Source: Flavobacterium psychrophilum DSM 3660 = ATCC 49418 (GTDB lineage: Bacteria; Bacteroidota; Bacteroidia; Flavobacteriales; Flavobacteriaceae). From it: a stretch of DNA of 64,000 nucleotides. A program made the position numbers and the translations under genes. This document shows, in pieces, positions 1 through 9,235 of the stretch. The notes beneath the pieces are model-generated. The model searched no databases and was not told where the DNA came from. It was given only the letters and a program-made list of their open reading frames with translations. The number at the start of each line of letters is the position of its first letter. Position 1 is the stretch's first letter. Location: positions 62,001-126,000 of the forward strand of contig NZ_MUHE01000014.1 of assembly GCF_002217405.1 (NCBI RefSeq), written 5' to 3'.

Positions 1-2
1 AA

Positions 3-1157
3 AAAGTAAGCCTTACAGATGCTCATGTAGAACACGAAGAGCATGTAGCGCATGTCTTAGGTCAGTTGCAAAACAAGCCTTGGGCCGCTTTGTACGTTGC
101 TGCCTTATTCTTTATGCTAATATCACTTGGAGTCTTAGCGTTTTATGCTATTCAGCATGCTGCACAAGCAGGATGGTCTCCTGTATTGTTTAGAGTGATG
201 GAAGCTATAACTTCTTATCTGGTTCCTGGTGCTATAATCGTTTATGTGTTATTGGTACTTTCAGGTTTGCATTTTAATCATTTATTCATTTGGATGAATG
301 AGGGTGTTACTGAGCTCGGAAATGAAAATTATGACGAAATAATTGCTGGAAAATCTGGGTATTTAAACGTTCCGTTTTTCCTAATTAGAGCTGCTATTTT
401 TATGGGTGGTTGGATATTGTATCGTAACTATACCCGCAAAAATGCCTTAGCATTAGACGAGACAAATGATGTGACTTATTATAAGAAAAATTTCAAAGCT
501 TCAGCAGGATTTTTAGCCTTTTTCTTAGTGTCAGAATCTATGATGTCTTGGGATTGGATTATGTCTGTAGATCCTCATTGGTATAGTACTCTATTTGGTT
601 GGTATGTTTTTGCAAGTTTTTTTGTAAGCGGAATTACTGTTATTGCTTTAATAACCTTATATTTAAAATCTAAAGGATATTTAGAAAACGTAAACAACAG
701 CCATTTTCATGATTTAGCTAAATTTATGTTTGGTATATCCGTATTTTGGACTTACTTATGGTTCTCTCAATTTATGTTAATGTGGTATGCAAATATCCCA
801 GAAGAAGTAACATATTTTAAATTTAGAATCGAACATTATAACTTGCCTTTCTTTGGTATGGTAGCTATGAACTTTGTGTTCCCAATTTTAATATTGATTA
901 ATACAGATTTCAAACGTGTCCCTTGGATAATATCTATGGCTGGCGTTGTAATTTTATGTGGTCATTATTTAGATTTTCATAATATGATTTATCCTGCTTC
1001 AGTAGGAGATCAATGGTTTATAGGAATTTCAGAAATAAGTTCAATATTATTCTTTGTGGGATTGTTTATATTTGTTGTCTTTACAACACTTGCAAAACAA
1101 CCATTATTGCCAAAAGGTAATCCACTTATCGAAGAAAGTAAGCATTTTCATTATTAA
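3..1157 (+). CDS. actF: Alternative complex III subunit ActF (quinol:cytochrome c oxidoreductase), 5' truncated by window edge
   Basis: Integral membrane subunit of alternative complex III, which oxidises menaquinol and passes electrons to cytochrome c or directly to an aa3 oxidase. The reading frame is open from base 3 with no start codon, so the N-terminus lies outside the window; an apparent TTG start at 66 is internal. About 384 residues are visible, with roughly ten hydrophobic helices and the NrfD/ActC-like quinone-subunit look. It ends 18 bases before coxB, and the actF-coxB-coxA order is the standard Flavobacteriia arrangement in which ACIII and the terminal oxidase form a supercomplex. 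Family assignment rests on the protein pattern together with this context. Confidence 0.9.
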   Translation, partial: KVSLTDAHVEHEEHVAHVLGQLQNKPWAALYVAALFFMLISLGVLAFYAIQHAAQAGWSPVLFRVMEAITSYLVPGAIIVYVLLVLSGLHFNHLFIWMNEGVTELGNENYDEIIAGKSGYLNVPFFLIRAAIFMGGWILYRNYTRKNALALDETNDVTYYKKNFKASAGFLAFFLVSESMMSWDWIMSVDPHWYSTLFGWYVFASFFVSGITVIALITLYLKSKGYLENVNNSHFHDLAKFMFGISVFWTYLWFSQFMLMWYANIPEEVTYFKFRIEHYNLPFFGMVAMNFVFPILILINTDFKRVPWIISMAGVVILCGHYLDFHNMIYPASVGDQWFIGISEISSILFFVGLFIFVVFTTLAKQPLLPKGNPLIEESKHFHY

Positions 1158-1175
1158 TATTTAAACAAAAAACAG

Positions 1176-2348
1176 ATGACAAGTTTGTTGGTAATTATAG
1201 TTTTACTTTTAGTAGGTGTTGCAATTTGGCAAATGACGAAAATTTTCGATTTGACACAAATTGGCGCAAATAAAAATAGTTCTCAAATAGCAGATAATAA
1301 GGATAATAATCTTCAAGGTTATTTAATGTTCGGATTTCTCGCCTTTCTTTACATTTTTATAATCTTTGGATTGTTTAAATGGAGTCATCTAGTTTTAGTT
1401 GATCCTGCTTCAGAGCACGGAAAAGATTATGATAGTTTGATGGCTATAACATTTTGTGTTGTATTTTTTGTTGTAGCAATTACCCAAGCGCTTTTGCATT
1501 ACTTTGCATTTAAATACAGAGGAGCAGAAGGTAAAAAGGCAATTTATTTTGCAGATAATGATAAATTAGAGTTTATCTGGACAATTATTCCAGTATTTGT
1601 TTTGGCAGGATTAATCCTTTACGGATTATATACTTGGACAAATATTATGTTTGTTGATGAAGACGAAGATGTAATGTATGTAGAGTTATATGCTAAACAA
1701 TTTGCTTGGACTGCACGCTATTCTGGTAAAGATAATGTTCTTGGAAAAGCAAATGTACGTTTGATAGAAGGTGTTAATACAATGGGTGTTGATATGGAAG
1801 ATCCAAATGCACAAGATGATATTTCGGTGTCTGAATTGCATATTCCAAAAGGTAAGAAAATTGTGTTCAAATTGCGTTCGCAAGATGTATTGCACTCTGC
1901 TTATATGCCTCATTTTAGAGCGCAAATGAACTGTGTACCTGGTATGGTTACTCAATTTGCTTTCCGACCTATTATGACTACTGACGAAATGCGTCAAACT
2001 GAGCACATGATAGAAAAAGTAGCAAACATTAACAAAATTCGTGCAAAGAAAAGTATCGAATTAGTGGCTAATGGAGAATCTCCTTTAGATCCTTATACTT
2101 TTGATTACCTATTATTGTGTAACAAAATTTGCGGAGCATCTCACTATAATATGCAAATGAAAATTGTTGTTGATACACCCGAGGAATACCAAGATTGGTT
2201 AAAAAGTCAGAAAACAATTGTAAATGCAATTGCTGATGATAAAGCAGCAAAAGCGGCCGAAAGTACTCCAGGAGCTACAACGGTAGTAATTAAAAAAGTA
2301 GATTCAGCAAAAGTTGCGGTAGTTGCAACTCCAGTTGCAGTAAAATAA
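1176..2348 (+). CDS. coxB: Cytochrome c oxidase subunit II
   Basis: Carries the CuA centre that receives electrons for the aa3 oxidase. Visible: an N-terminal hydrophobic helix (residues 1-20), further membrane helices at about 47-67, 88-110 and 131-152, then the cupredoxin domain. CuA ligands are H240, C315, C319, H323 and M326 in the C-x3-C-x3-H-x2-M arrangement. The extra N-terminal helices and the Ala/Lys/Val-rich tail after residue 350 are usual for Bacteroidota versions. There is no fused cytochrome c domain, which fits direct electron delivery from the ActABCDEF complex. Start is the ATG 18 bases after actF; coxA follows 31 bases later, so all three are probably one operon. Confidence 0.95.
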   Translation: MTSLLVIIVLLLVGVAIWQMTKIFDLTQIGANKNSSQIADNKDNNLQGYLMFGFLAFLYIFIIFGLFKWSHLVLVDPASEHGKDYDSLMAITFCVVFFVVAITQALLHYFAFKYRGAEGKKAIYFADNDKLEFIWTIIPVFVLAGLILYGLYTWTNIMFVDEDEDVMYVELYAKQFAWTARYSGKDNVLGKANVRLIEGVNTMGVDMEDPNAQDDISVSELHIPKGKKIVFKLRSQDVLHSAYMPHFRAQMNCVPGMVTQFAFRPIMTTDEMRQTEHMIEKVANINKIRAKKSIELVANGESPLDPYTFDYLLLCNKICGASHYNMQMKIVVDTPEEYQDWLKSQKTIVNAIADDKAAKAAESTPGATTVVIKKVDSAKVAVVATPVAVK

Positions 2349-2379
2349 TTATACAATTAAAATTTAAAATAAAAACACT

Positions 2380-4185
2380 ATGGCAGCAGCATCTCATGAC
2401 CACGATCACGCACATGATCACGATCACGAACACCACCATAAAGATACTTTTATAACTAAATATATTTTTAGTTTAGATCACAAAATGATTGCTAAGCAAT
2501 ACCTGATTTCAGGTATTATTATGGGAATTATTGGTGTTATTATGTCCTTGCTTTTTAGATTGCAAATTGCTTGGCCTGAACAACCATTTAAAATATTCGA
2601 CTTTCTTTTAGGAGATAAATTAGCACCAGGAGGTGTTATGCGTAACGATATTTATTTAGCATTAGTAACCATTCATGGTACTATTATGGTTTTCTTTGTG
2701 TTAACCGCTGGTTTGTCAGGAACTTTTAGTAATTTACTAATTCCTCTTCAAATTGGTGCTAGAGACATGGCTTCAGGTTTCTTAAATATGCTTTCTTATT
2801 GGCTGTTTTTTACTTCGGCTGTGATTATGTTGTCTTCTCTTTTTGTAGAGTCAGGACCAGCGTCTGCGGGGTGGACAATTTATCCGCCACTAAGTGCCTT
2901 GCCTCAAGCTATTCCAGGTTCTGGTACAGGTATGACATTATGGTTAGTATCTATGGCTATATTTATTGCTTCTTCATTAATGGGGTCATTAAATTATGTT
3001 GTTACCGTAATTAACCTAAGAACAAAAGGGATGTCTATGACCAGATTGCCTCTTACTATTTGGGCTTTCTTCGTTACCGCTATTATTGGTATTGTTTCCT
3101 TTCCAGTATTATTGTCGGCAGCATTATTATTGATAATGGATAGAAGTTTTGGAACATCATTCTTCTTATCAGATATTTTTATCTCAGGTGAAGTTTTACA
3201 TTACCAAGGTGGTTCTCCAGTTTTGTTTGAACACTTATTTTGGTTTTTAGGTCATCCAGAAGTTTATATTGTATTATTGCCTGCTTTGGGTATTACATCT
3301 GAAGTTATTGCAACTAACTCTCGTAAACCAATTTTTGGATACCGTGCTATGATTGCTTCTATTTTAGCTATTGCGTTTTTATCGACAATTGTTTGGGGTC
3401 ACCACATGTTTGTTTCAGGAATGAATCCGTTTTTAGGATCTGTATTTACTTTTACAACTTTGTTAATTGCAATACCATCTGCAGTAAAAGCTTTTAATTA
3501 TATCACAACACTTTGGAAAGGTAACTTACAGTTAAATCCTGCTATGTTATTCTCTATCGGTTTGGTTTCTACTTTTATTTCTGGAGGTATTACAGGGATT
3601 GTTTTAGGTGATAGTACATTAGATATAAATGTTCACGATACTTATTTTGTGGTTGCTCACTTTCACTTAGTAATGGGTATTTCTGCATTGTACGGATTCT
3701 TTGCTGGTGTTTACCACTGGTTTCCAAAAATGTTCGGACGTATGATGAATAAAAATTTAGGTTATATTCACTTTTGGATTACTGCAATTTGTGCTTATGG
3801 TGTTTTCTATCCAATGCATTTTATAGGGATGGCTGGATTACCACGTCGTTACTACACAAATACTAACTTTCCATTATTTGATGATTTAGCTGATGTGAAT
3901 AAAGTAATTACTACTTTTGCTTTGATTGGAGCAGCTTTCCAATTGGTATTTATGTGGAATTTCTTTACTAGTATTTTTTACGGAAAAAAAGCTGTGCAAA
4001 ATCCATGGAGGTCTAATACCCTTGAGTGGACTACACCAGTGGAACATGTACATGGAAACTGGCCAGGTGCTATCCCAGAAGTTTATAGATGGCCTTATGA
4101 TTACAGTAAACCAGGGCATGACGAAGATTTTGTTCCTCAAACTGTGCCAATGAAAGAAGGAGAAGAAGAACTTCATCATTCATAA
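2380..4185 (+). CDS. coxA: Cytochrome c oxidase subunit I (aa3 type, A1 family)
   Basis: Catalytic, proton-pumping subunit of the heme-copper oxidase; reduces O2 to water in the inner membrane. Ligands visible: H99 (low-spin heme), H292 and Y296 in GHPEVY (CuB and the cross-linked Tyr), H341/H342 (CuB), H427 (heme a3) and H429 (low-spin heme) in AHFH. E294 in GHPEV plus D129 and N136 match the D-channel of A1-type oxidases. The first 22 residues form an unusual His/Asp-rich tail ahead of the first helix, possibly copper binding. A strong terminator follows directly, so subunit III and assembly genes must lie elsewhere. Confidence 0.97.
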   Translation: MAAASHDHDHAHDHDHEHHHKDTFITKYIFSLDHKMIAKQYLISGIIMGIIGVIMSLLFRLQIAWPEQPFKIFDFLLGDKLAPGGVMRNDIYLALVTIHGTIMVFFVLTAGLSGTFSNLLIPLQIGARDMASGFLNMLSYWLFFTSAVIMLSSLFVESGPASAGWTIYPPLSALPQAIPGSGTGMTLWLVSMAIFIASSLMGSLNYVVTVINLRTKGMSMTRLPLTIWAFFVTAIIGIVSFPVLLSAALLLIMDRSFGTSFFLSDIFISGEVLHYQGGSPVLFEHLFWFLGHPEVYIVLLPALGITSEVIATNSRKPIFGYRAMIASILAIAFLSTIVWGHHMFVSGMNPFLGSVFTFTTLLIAIPSAVKAFNYITTLWKGNLQLNPAMLFSIGLVSTFISGGITGIVLGDSTLDINVHDTYFVVAHFHLVMGISALYGFFAGVYHWFPKMFGRMMNKNLGYIHFWITAICAYGVFYPMHFIGMAGLPRRYYTNTNFPLFDDLADVNKVITTFALIGAAFQLVFMWNFFTSIFYGKKAVQNPWRSNTLEWTTPVEHVHGNWPGAIPEVYRWPYDYSKPGHDEDFVPQTVPMKEGEEELHHS

Positions 4186-4195
4186 TAAAATTTAA

Positions 4196-4227
4196 AAATG
4201 CCTTTCTTAGTGAAAGGCATTTTTAGT
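4196..4227 (+). terminator. Rho-independent terminator after coxA
   Basis: An 11-bp perfect stem (4196-4206 with 4212-4222) containing GCCTTTC/GAAAGGC and a 5-base loop is followed by a T-rich tail. It lies 11 bases after the coxA stop and closes the act-cox operon. Confidence 0.9.
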
Positions 4228-4266
4228 TTAAAGTATTTTACTAACTTTAATCCATAAATATATATT

Positions 4267-4953
4267 ATGCAAAAGCTTTTTAATGTTGTGTTATTACTTT
4301 TTTGTTTAAATGTTTTTTCGCAAGAGGAACTTAATTTTTCTGCAATAGATTCTTTATACCGTGAAGATCAGTTTTATTTTGGGGTTACTTATAATATCTT
4401 AAATTTGAAACCAATGGATGTTTCTCAAAACTCATTTTCTACAGGGTTGAATCTTGGTTTTTTGAGAGATTTTCCAATAAATAAAATGAGAACTTTTGCT
4501 GTAGCGCCAGGTTTGGGTTTTTCGTATAGTAATTATAAAGAAAATCTTCGGGTAGATGATTTTGGAGGAAGTATCAATTATAGTGTTATACCGTCGGGTG
4601 TTAGTTATGAAAAAAATAAATTGGCACTATATTTTGTCGATCTTCCAGTCGAATTCCGTTGGAGAACTTCTACCTTCGAATCGCATAAATTCTGGAGAGT
4701 TTATGCGGGTTTTAAATTAAGTTATTTGTTTTTAAGTCAGTCACGATATGTTGATGGGGATAAAATTTTTAAAATAAATAACAATCCAGATGTTAATAAA
4801 ATTCACTATGGTGCTTACCTTTCTGCGGGATATAATTCTTGGAATTTGTATGCTTATTACGGATTAAATAACATGTTTAAAAATGGTGCTTTAAGTAGGG
4901 ATCCTATCGAATTAAGTACTTTAAATGTGGGCTTGATGTTTTACATTTTATAG
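4267..4953 (+). CDS. PorT-family outer membrane beta-barrel protein
   Basis: A 228-residue secreted protein with a signal peptide (about residues 1-18, cleavage near VFS-Q). The mature part has alternating aromatic/polar strands, an RDFPIN segment, and a final strand ending in FYIL, as expected for a small outer-membrane barrel. It resembles the porin/PorT-like barrel family common in Flavobacteriia. True PorT is a type IX secretion component, but this sequence alone does not show whether this is PorT or a paralogue. It sits between the coxA terminator and a convergent gene whose stop overlaps its own by six bases. Confidence 0.7.
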   Translation: MQKLFNVVLLLFCLNVFSQEELNFSAIDSLYREDQFYFGVTYNILNLKPMDVSQNSFSTGLNLGFLRDFPINKMRTFAVAPGLGFSYSNYKENLRVDDFGGSINYSVIPSGVSYEKNKLALYFVDLPVEFRWRTSTFESHKFWRVYAGFKLSYLFLSQSRYVDGDKIFKINNNPDVNKIHYGAYLSAGYNSWNLYAYYGLNNMFKNGALSRDPIELSTLNVGLMFYIL

Positions 4954-5556
4954 CCAAAAAAACAGCAGTAATAATTGTGAAAATAATCCTATTAGATAAC
5001 CTAAAACTAGTTCTTTAATCGAATGCGCTTTCATATATAACCGTGATGAGGCTACAAGGCCAGTACTAAGTAGTAATGTGCTTATGATAATTATTTCGCG
5101 AACTTGAAAATACATACAACTGCTAATGCAAAAAACAGTTAATGACGCCATTCCTAGCATATGTAAGCTTACTTTCTTGCCAAAATAAACTAATAATAAT
5201 GCAATTAAACTGCTAATTATACTGCCTAAAAAGAAGTAAAATAGTTCAGGAACTGTTTCTTTTGTGCCGCTTCTTATGATAAATAAAGAAAGTAGTGAGA
5301 TATGTATAATTAGCGGTATTTTGCGTTGGGAAACGTTTGTAACCATTACCGAATCTATTTTTTCTAAAGCAATAAGTAAATAAAATATAGCCAAAGGGAT
5401 AAATACAGTAACTATTAGTACTTGTATAGTGTACAAGTAAATAGCTTCATATATAAAATACCTGTCTTTTGTTATGAAAAAATAAAAAACAGTTGCCAGC
5501 ACCGATATAAAAATAGGGTGGAAGAGGTAAGAAAAAAAAGGAAGTATCTTTTTCAT
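4948..5556 (-). CDS. Multi-spanning membrane protein with degenerate PAP2-like motifs
   Basis: About 202 residues with six to seven predicted membrane helices. A C-terminal segment reads SR-x5-H-x3-E, close to the third motif of PAP2 phosphatases (SR-x5-H-x3-D). An SLH segment and a QRK-IP segment lie where the other two motifs might sit, but neither matches well. It may be a divergent or inactive PAP2 phosphatase; no activity can be claimed. The ATG at 5556 is preferred over the TTG at 5574, because the upstream TTG overlaps a TATATTTG -7 promoter box and could not be in the transcript. Convergent with the barrel gene. Confidence 0.6.
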   Translation of the reverse strand: MKKILPFFSYLFHPIFISVLATVFYFFITKDRYFIYEAIYLYTIQVLIVTVFIPLAIFYLLIALEKIDSVMVTNVSQRKIPLIIHISLLSLFIIRSGTKETVPELFYFFLGSIISSLIALLLVYFGKKVSLHMLGMASLTVFCISSCMYFQVREIIIISTLLLSTGLVASSRLYMKAHSIKELVLGYLIGLFSQLLLLFFWL

Positions 5557-5571
5557 CAAAATGTGTTTACG

Positions 5572-5579
5572 CAAATATA
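5572..5579 (-). promoter_or_regulatory. -7 promoter element (TATATTTG)
   Basis: Perfect match to the Bacteroidota TAnnTTTG box, about 16 bases upstream of the ATG at 5556. It decides the start of the membrane-protein gene, since the longer TTG start would overlap it. Confidence 0.65.
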
Positions 5580-5692
5580 CTTTTTTGAATTTAAAGTTTA
5601 ATTAAAATAATCCATCCGTTTTGCTAAATAGAAAGCTGTGTTGGGTCATGTGTTGTTGTTTCTTTTATGTCGCTTAATTGTATAATAAACAG

Positions 5693-5878
5693 TTTTTTTA
5701 AATCTTATTATTTGGGAGTTGTTACAAGTGTTGGGCTTTGCGTTACAAGCGAAGTTCGCACAACTCTTATAAAAATAAAAATATAGTGAAGTAGTTTCTT
5801 TGAGCCAAAAAAAGCCTCGAAAAGAATTTTCCCTTCAATACCTAGCCAAAAAGCTGTTTTTAATGGTGTTAAGTCTTC
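5693..5878 (+). repeat. Dispersed intergenic repeat family A, copy 1
   Basis: Shares with the copies near 9.6, 19.8, 30.2 and 48.5 kb the succession: poly-T, ATTATTTGGG, GTTACAAG, TTGGGCTTT, GTTACAA-CGAAGTT, ACTCTTATAA. It then contains a variable hairpin segment and a GTGTTAAG tail. It occupies most of the 467-base gap between the PAP2-like gene and the S46 peptidase; nothing else was recognised in that gap except the peptidase promoter. Confidence 0.7.
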
Positions 5879-6023
5879 TATGTTATTATAAGTACTTTAG
5901 AAACACGCCAAAAGGCTAATTGTTTTTCTAAAAACACCCTTTTAAACACCAAAATGATTTTACTATTTTATTTCCAATAAAATCAAAAATAGTATCTTGC
6001 AACACTATAAATTATATAATGCT

Positions 6024-8165
6024 ATGAAATATTTAAAACTATTCCTTCTGTTATTTATTATTCAAACACAAGCCCAACAAGGGGGCATGTGGATTCCTTC
6101 TTTACTGAGCGGAATGAATGAAACCGAAATGAAAAACTTGGGTATGAAAATCTCTGCCGATGATATTTATTCGGTAAATCATTCGAGTTTAAAAGACGCT
6201 GTTCCTCATTTTAATGGCGGTTGTACATCGGAAGTTATCTCTCCAAAAGGATTAATTCTTACTAATCATCACTGTGGTTTCGATGCCATTCAGAACCATT
6301 CATCGGTAGACCATGATTATTTAACCAATGGTTTTTGGGCAATGAAAATGGAAGACGAATTGCCAAACGAAAATTTAGTGGTAACCTTTATCGTAAGTAT
6401 AAATGACGTAACTGCTCAAATTTTAGATGGTGTTGCCTCAATTACTTCGGAAACCGAAAAACAAAATAAAATTCAAGAAAATATAACCAAAGTTACTGCC
6501 AGTTTTGCAAAAGAAGCTTGGCAGGAGAATAAAGTTCGTACCTTTTTTGAAGGGAATCAGTATATTCTATTTGTTACAGAAGTCTTTAAAGACGTTCGTT
6601 TAGTTGGTGCGCCACCAAGTTTGATTGGTAAATTTGGTTCCGATACCGACAATTGGGTTTGGCCACGCCATACAGGAGATTTCTCGATGTTTAGAGTTTA
6701 TGCCAATAAAAATAATCATCCAGCAGCTTACTCTAAAGATAATGTTCCTTATATACCAAAACACTTTTTACCAGTTTCTTTAGACGGTGTTCAAGAAGAC
6801 GATTTTACAATGGTTATGGGGTATCCTGGAAAAACACAAGAATATTTGCCGTCATTTGCCGTAGCGCAAATTGTAAACGAAACCAATCCTGCAAAAATAG
6901 AAATACGAGAGGCAGCGTTAAAAGTGCAAGATGGTTTTATGAGAAAAGACAACGCAATCAAGATTCAATACGCTTCAAAATATGCTGGCGTAGCAAATTA
7001 TTGGAAAAAATGGATTGGGGAAAGCCAAGGGTTAAAAAAATCGAATGCCATTGGTCTTAAACAAAATTTCGAAAAAGATTTTCAACAAAAAGTAATTGCA
7101 GCTGGCAAACAGAACGAATACGGAAATTTATTAGCAGATTTTCAGAAATACTATACCGAAATTACTCCTTATGCAGTAAGTAGAGATTATTTTAATGAAG
7201 TGGTTGTAAAAAACACCGAATTATTAAGCTTAGGCTACAAATTATATCAGCTAGAGCAAGTGTTTATTACCAAAGGCGAACAAGCTTTTAATGACAGAAA
7301 AGAAAATTTAATAAAATCTCAAGCAGATTTCTTTAAAGATTTTAATTCAACTGTCGATGAGAAGGTTTTCGAACAATTGGTAGCTCTTTACGCAACCAAA
7401 GCACCAAAAGAGTTTTTGCCTATTTCTTTATTAAATGTAGAGTATAAAAAATTTGCACCATCAATATATAGTAAATCGAAATTAGTAGATTATGCAAATT
7501 TTAAAGCACTTTTGAGTGGCGATGCAAAAGCAGTGTTGAAAAAAATTAGTTTAGACAAAGGTTATGCTTTTGTGAAATCATTAGCAGATAATTACAGCAA
7601 AAATATTGCACCACGATACGACGAAATTAATCTAAAAATAAACGCTTTGCAAAGAATTTATATGAAAGCACAGTTAGAATTGTATCCCAACTCCCGCATT
7701 TTTCCTGACGCTAACAGTACTTTGCGTGTAACTTACGGAAAAGTAAAAGGGTATTCTCCAAAAGATGCAATCTATTACAATCCTACAACATACTTAGATG
7801 GGGCTATCGAAAAATATATTCCAGGAGATTATGAATTTGATGTTCCGAAAAAGCTAATTGACTTGTATAATAACAAAGATTACGGACAATATGGAGAAAA
7901 CGGAAAGTTGCCAGTTTGCTTTATAGGTACAAATCATACAACAGGAGGGAATTCCGGTAGTCCTGCGGTAGATGCTCAAGGTAACCTTATAGGATTAAAT
8001 TTTGACCGTGTTTGGGAAGGTACCATGAGCGACATACATTATGATCCTTCTATTTGTAGAAATGTAATGGTAGATATGAGATATGTCTTATTTATTGTTG
8101 ATAAATTTGCTGGTGCAAAACATTTAATTAATGAGATGAAACTTGTTCACCCTAAGAAAAAATAA
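6024..8165 (+). CDS. S46 dipeptidyl-peptidase, DPP11-like (Asp/Glu-specific)
   Basis: Periplasmic serine peptidase that removes dipeptides from the N-termini of oligopeptides, feeding peptide catabolism. A signal peptide ends near AQ-AQQG. The triad, numbered from the ATG at 6024, is H83 (in NHHCGF), D219 (in TGDFS) and S644 (in GGNSGSP). The residue 18 positions after the serine, which sets P1 preference in the family, is Arg, as in Porphyromonas DPP11 (acidic P1), rather than the Gly of DPP7. Length of 713 aa is normal. The ATG is chosen because the upstream TTG at 5997 lies inside a TATCTTGC promoter-like box. Confidence 0.92.
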   Translation: MKYLKLFLLLFIIQTQAQQGGMWIPSLLSGMNETEMKNLGMKISADDIYSVNHSSLKDAVPHFNGGCTSEVISPKGLILTNHHCGFDAIQNHSSVDHDYLTNGFWAMKMEDELPNENLVVTFIVSINDVTAQILDGVASITSETEKQNKIQENITKVTASFAKEAWQENKVRTFFEGNQYILFVTEVFKDVRLVGAPPSLIGKFGSDTDNWVWPRHTGDFSMFRVYANKNNHPAAYSKDNVPYIPKHFLPVSLDGVQEDDFTMVMGYPGKTQEYLPSFAVAQIVNETNPAKIEIREAALKVQDGFMRKDNAIKIQYASKYAGVANYWKKWIGESQGLKKSNAIGLKQNFEKDFQQKVIAAGKQNEYGNLLADFQKYYTEITPYAVSRDYFNEVVVKNTELLSLGYKLYQLEQVFITKGEQAFNDRKENLIKSQADFFKDFNSTVDEKVFEQLVALYATKAPKEFLPISLLNVEYKKFAPSIYSKSKLVDYANFKALLSGDAKAVLKKISLDKGYAFVKSLADNYSKNIAPRYDEINLKINALQRIYMKAQLELYPNSRIFPDANSTLRVTYGKVKGYSPKDAIYYNPTTYLDGAIEKYIPGDYEFDVPKKLIDLYNNKDYGQYGENGKLPVCFIGTNHTTGGNSGSPAVDAQGNLIGLNFDRVWEGTMSDIHYDPSICRNVMVDMRYVLFIVDKFAGAKHLINEMKLVHPKKK

Positions 8166-8324
8166 GATATTAATAACCAGTGATTTAAAAAGCAGGTGTT
8201 TATTTTAAAATAATTGTTTAACTCGTATTTTTTGGCACAGAAATTGTAATTTAATTACATGTTGACAAAGATTGATTTTTTTTTAAAAAAAGTAAAAAAA
8301 AAGTTTTACCTATCAAAAAATTTA

Positions 8325-8332
8325 TATCTTTG
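8325..8332 (+). promoter_or_regulatory. -7 promoter element (TATCTTTG)
   Basis: Perfect TAnnTTTG box 37 bases before the lipoprotein ATG, preceded by a very A/T-rich tract. Probable promoter of the small lipoprotein gene. Confidence 0.7.
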
Positions 8333-8368
8333 CAAAGAATTAATAATTAACCTTTATAATTAAGTAAG

Positions 8369-8608
8369 ATGAAAAAAGTTGTTTTAAGTTTAGCTTTAGT
8401 AGCTATGATGAGTGTTTCTTTCGTATCATGTAAAGATGCTGCTGCTGAGGCTCCAGTAACTGAAGAAGCTACTCCAGTAATGGAAGAAGCTGTTGATTCT
8501 GCAGCTGTTGTTGCTGATTCTGCTGCTACTACTGCAACTGAAGCTGTAGCACCTGCTGCTGAAGCTGCTGCACCTGCTGCTGAAGCTGCTGCACCTGCAA
8601 AAAAATAA
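8369..8608 (+). CDS. Small Ala/Glu-rich lipoprotein
   Basis: Seventy-nine residues. A lipoprotein signal ends at SFVSC, giving an acylated Cys21. The mature chain consists almost only of Ala, Glu, Val, Pro, Thr and Asp, ending in two direct repeats of AAEAAAP and a Lys-Lys end. Such a sequence has no predicted fold and may act as a flexible envelope spacer or simply be an abundant small lipoprotein; no function is known. It has its own promoter box and terminator, so it is monocistronic and possibly strongly expressed. The long antisense frame opposite it results from the GCT repeats and is not a gene. Confidence 0.85.
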   Translation: MKKVVLSLALVAMMSVSFVSCKDAAAEAPVTEEATPVMEEAVDSAAVVADSAATTATEAVAPAAEAAAPAAEAAAPAKK

Positions 8609-8632
8609 TTAGAAAACACTTCTAAAAATTTT

Positions 8633-8658
8633 AAACCACGCCATTGGCGTGGTTTTTT
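8633..8658 (+). terminator. Rho-independent terminator after small lipoprotein
   Basis: Ten-bp perfect stem (8633-8642 with 8646-8655), loop ATT, followed by a T run. Confidence 0.92.
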
Positions 8659-8869
8659 AGTTATAATAGTTTTTAAAGATTCTTCCAAAATTAAATAATG
8701 CTAATTTTATTTAGTATTCGAATTTGCTGGAAACAGGCGTGCTAGTTTTGTTGTTTGAAGGATTGTGGTCTATTAGGTCTAATGCTTGAATTCTTAGCTA
8801 ATTAGGTGCTAAAAATATCATTACGTACCGCAATAAGTTTTTATAAGGCGAGGCGTGTGTAAAAGAGCG

Positions 8870-9235
8870 CTATTGCTCTTGTTCTAAATCATCAAAGAAA
8901 GTGAAATCATTATTGGAAAAATCGAGAATTTCTGATTTTGATGCGTATTTAATAATTTCATCAATCCCCTTCTGTAGCAGTAATTGTGTGGTGTATTTTC
9001 GGCTAATCGCCATTTCTTTATCATGAATAATTAGTCTAAAGAAAAACTTGCCTCTAGATGATTTGAATTTTAGAAAAACGGCATCGCCTACGGTGGCTTT
9101 TAGGAATTCAATTTCATCTTCACATTCAAATTTTAGTTCGAAATTATTGCTTGTAAAAATAACTTTACCTCTTCTGGAGGTAAATTCAAATTTATATTCG
9201 TCGTTAATTCTTTTGCTAATAATAAATGCGCTCAT
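8870..9235 (-). CDS. YegP-like (DUF1508) protein
   Basis: A 121-residue cytoplasmic protein with two YegP-like segments, the N-terminal one around the FEFTSRRGK stretch and a second around KSSRGKFFFRLI followed by an alpha-helical ending with a conserved-looking IDEIIKYA. YegP/DUF1508 proteins are small tandem-repeat folds of unknown function. The C-terminal tail is acidic (FFDDLEQEQ). The gene stands alone in a region of otherwise non-coding sequence; a short AAGAGC/GCTCTT inverted repeat overlaps its stop codon and may weakly terminate it. Confidence 0.65.
   Translation of the reverse strand: MSAFIISKRINDEYKFEFTSRRGKVIFTSNNFELKFECEDEIEFLKATVGDAVFLKFKSSRGKFFFRLIIHDKEMAISRKYTTQLLLQKGIDEIIKYASKSEILDFSNNDFTFFDDLEQEQ

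Noticed and set aside
1686-2006. 106-codon minus-strand frame inside coxB
   Set aside because: Antisense shadow of a well-identified gene.
2396-2440. Short tandem CATGATCACGA-like repeats at the start of coxA
   Set aside because: Encode the His/Asp-rich N-terminal tail; not a regulatory repeat or CRISPR.
8347-8688. Long minus-strand frame opposite the Ala/Glu-rich lipoprotein
   Set aside because: Arises from GCT/GAA-type codon repeats; the plus-strand frame has promoter, lipobox and terminator.
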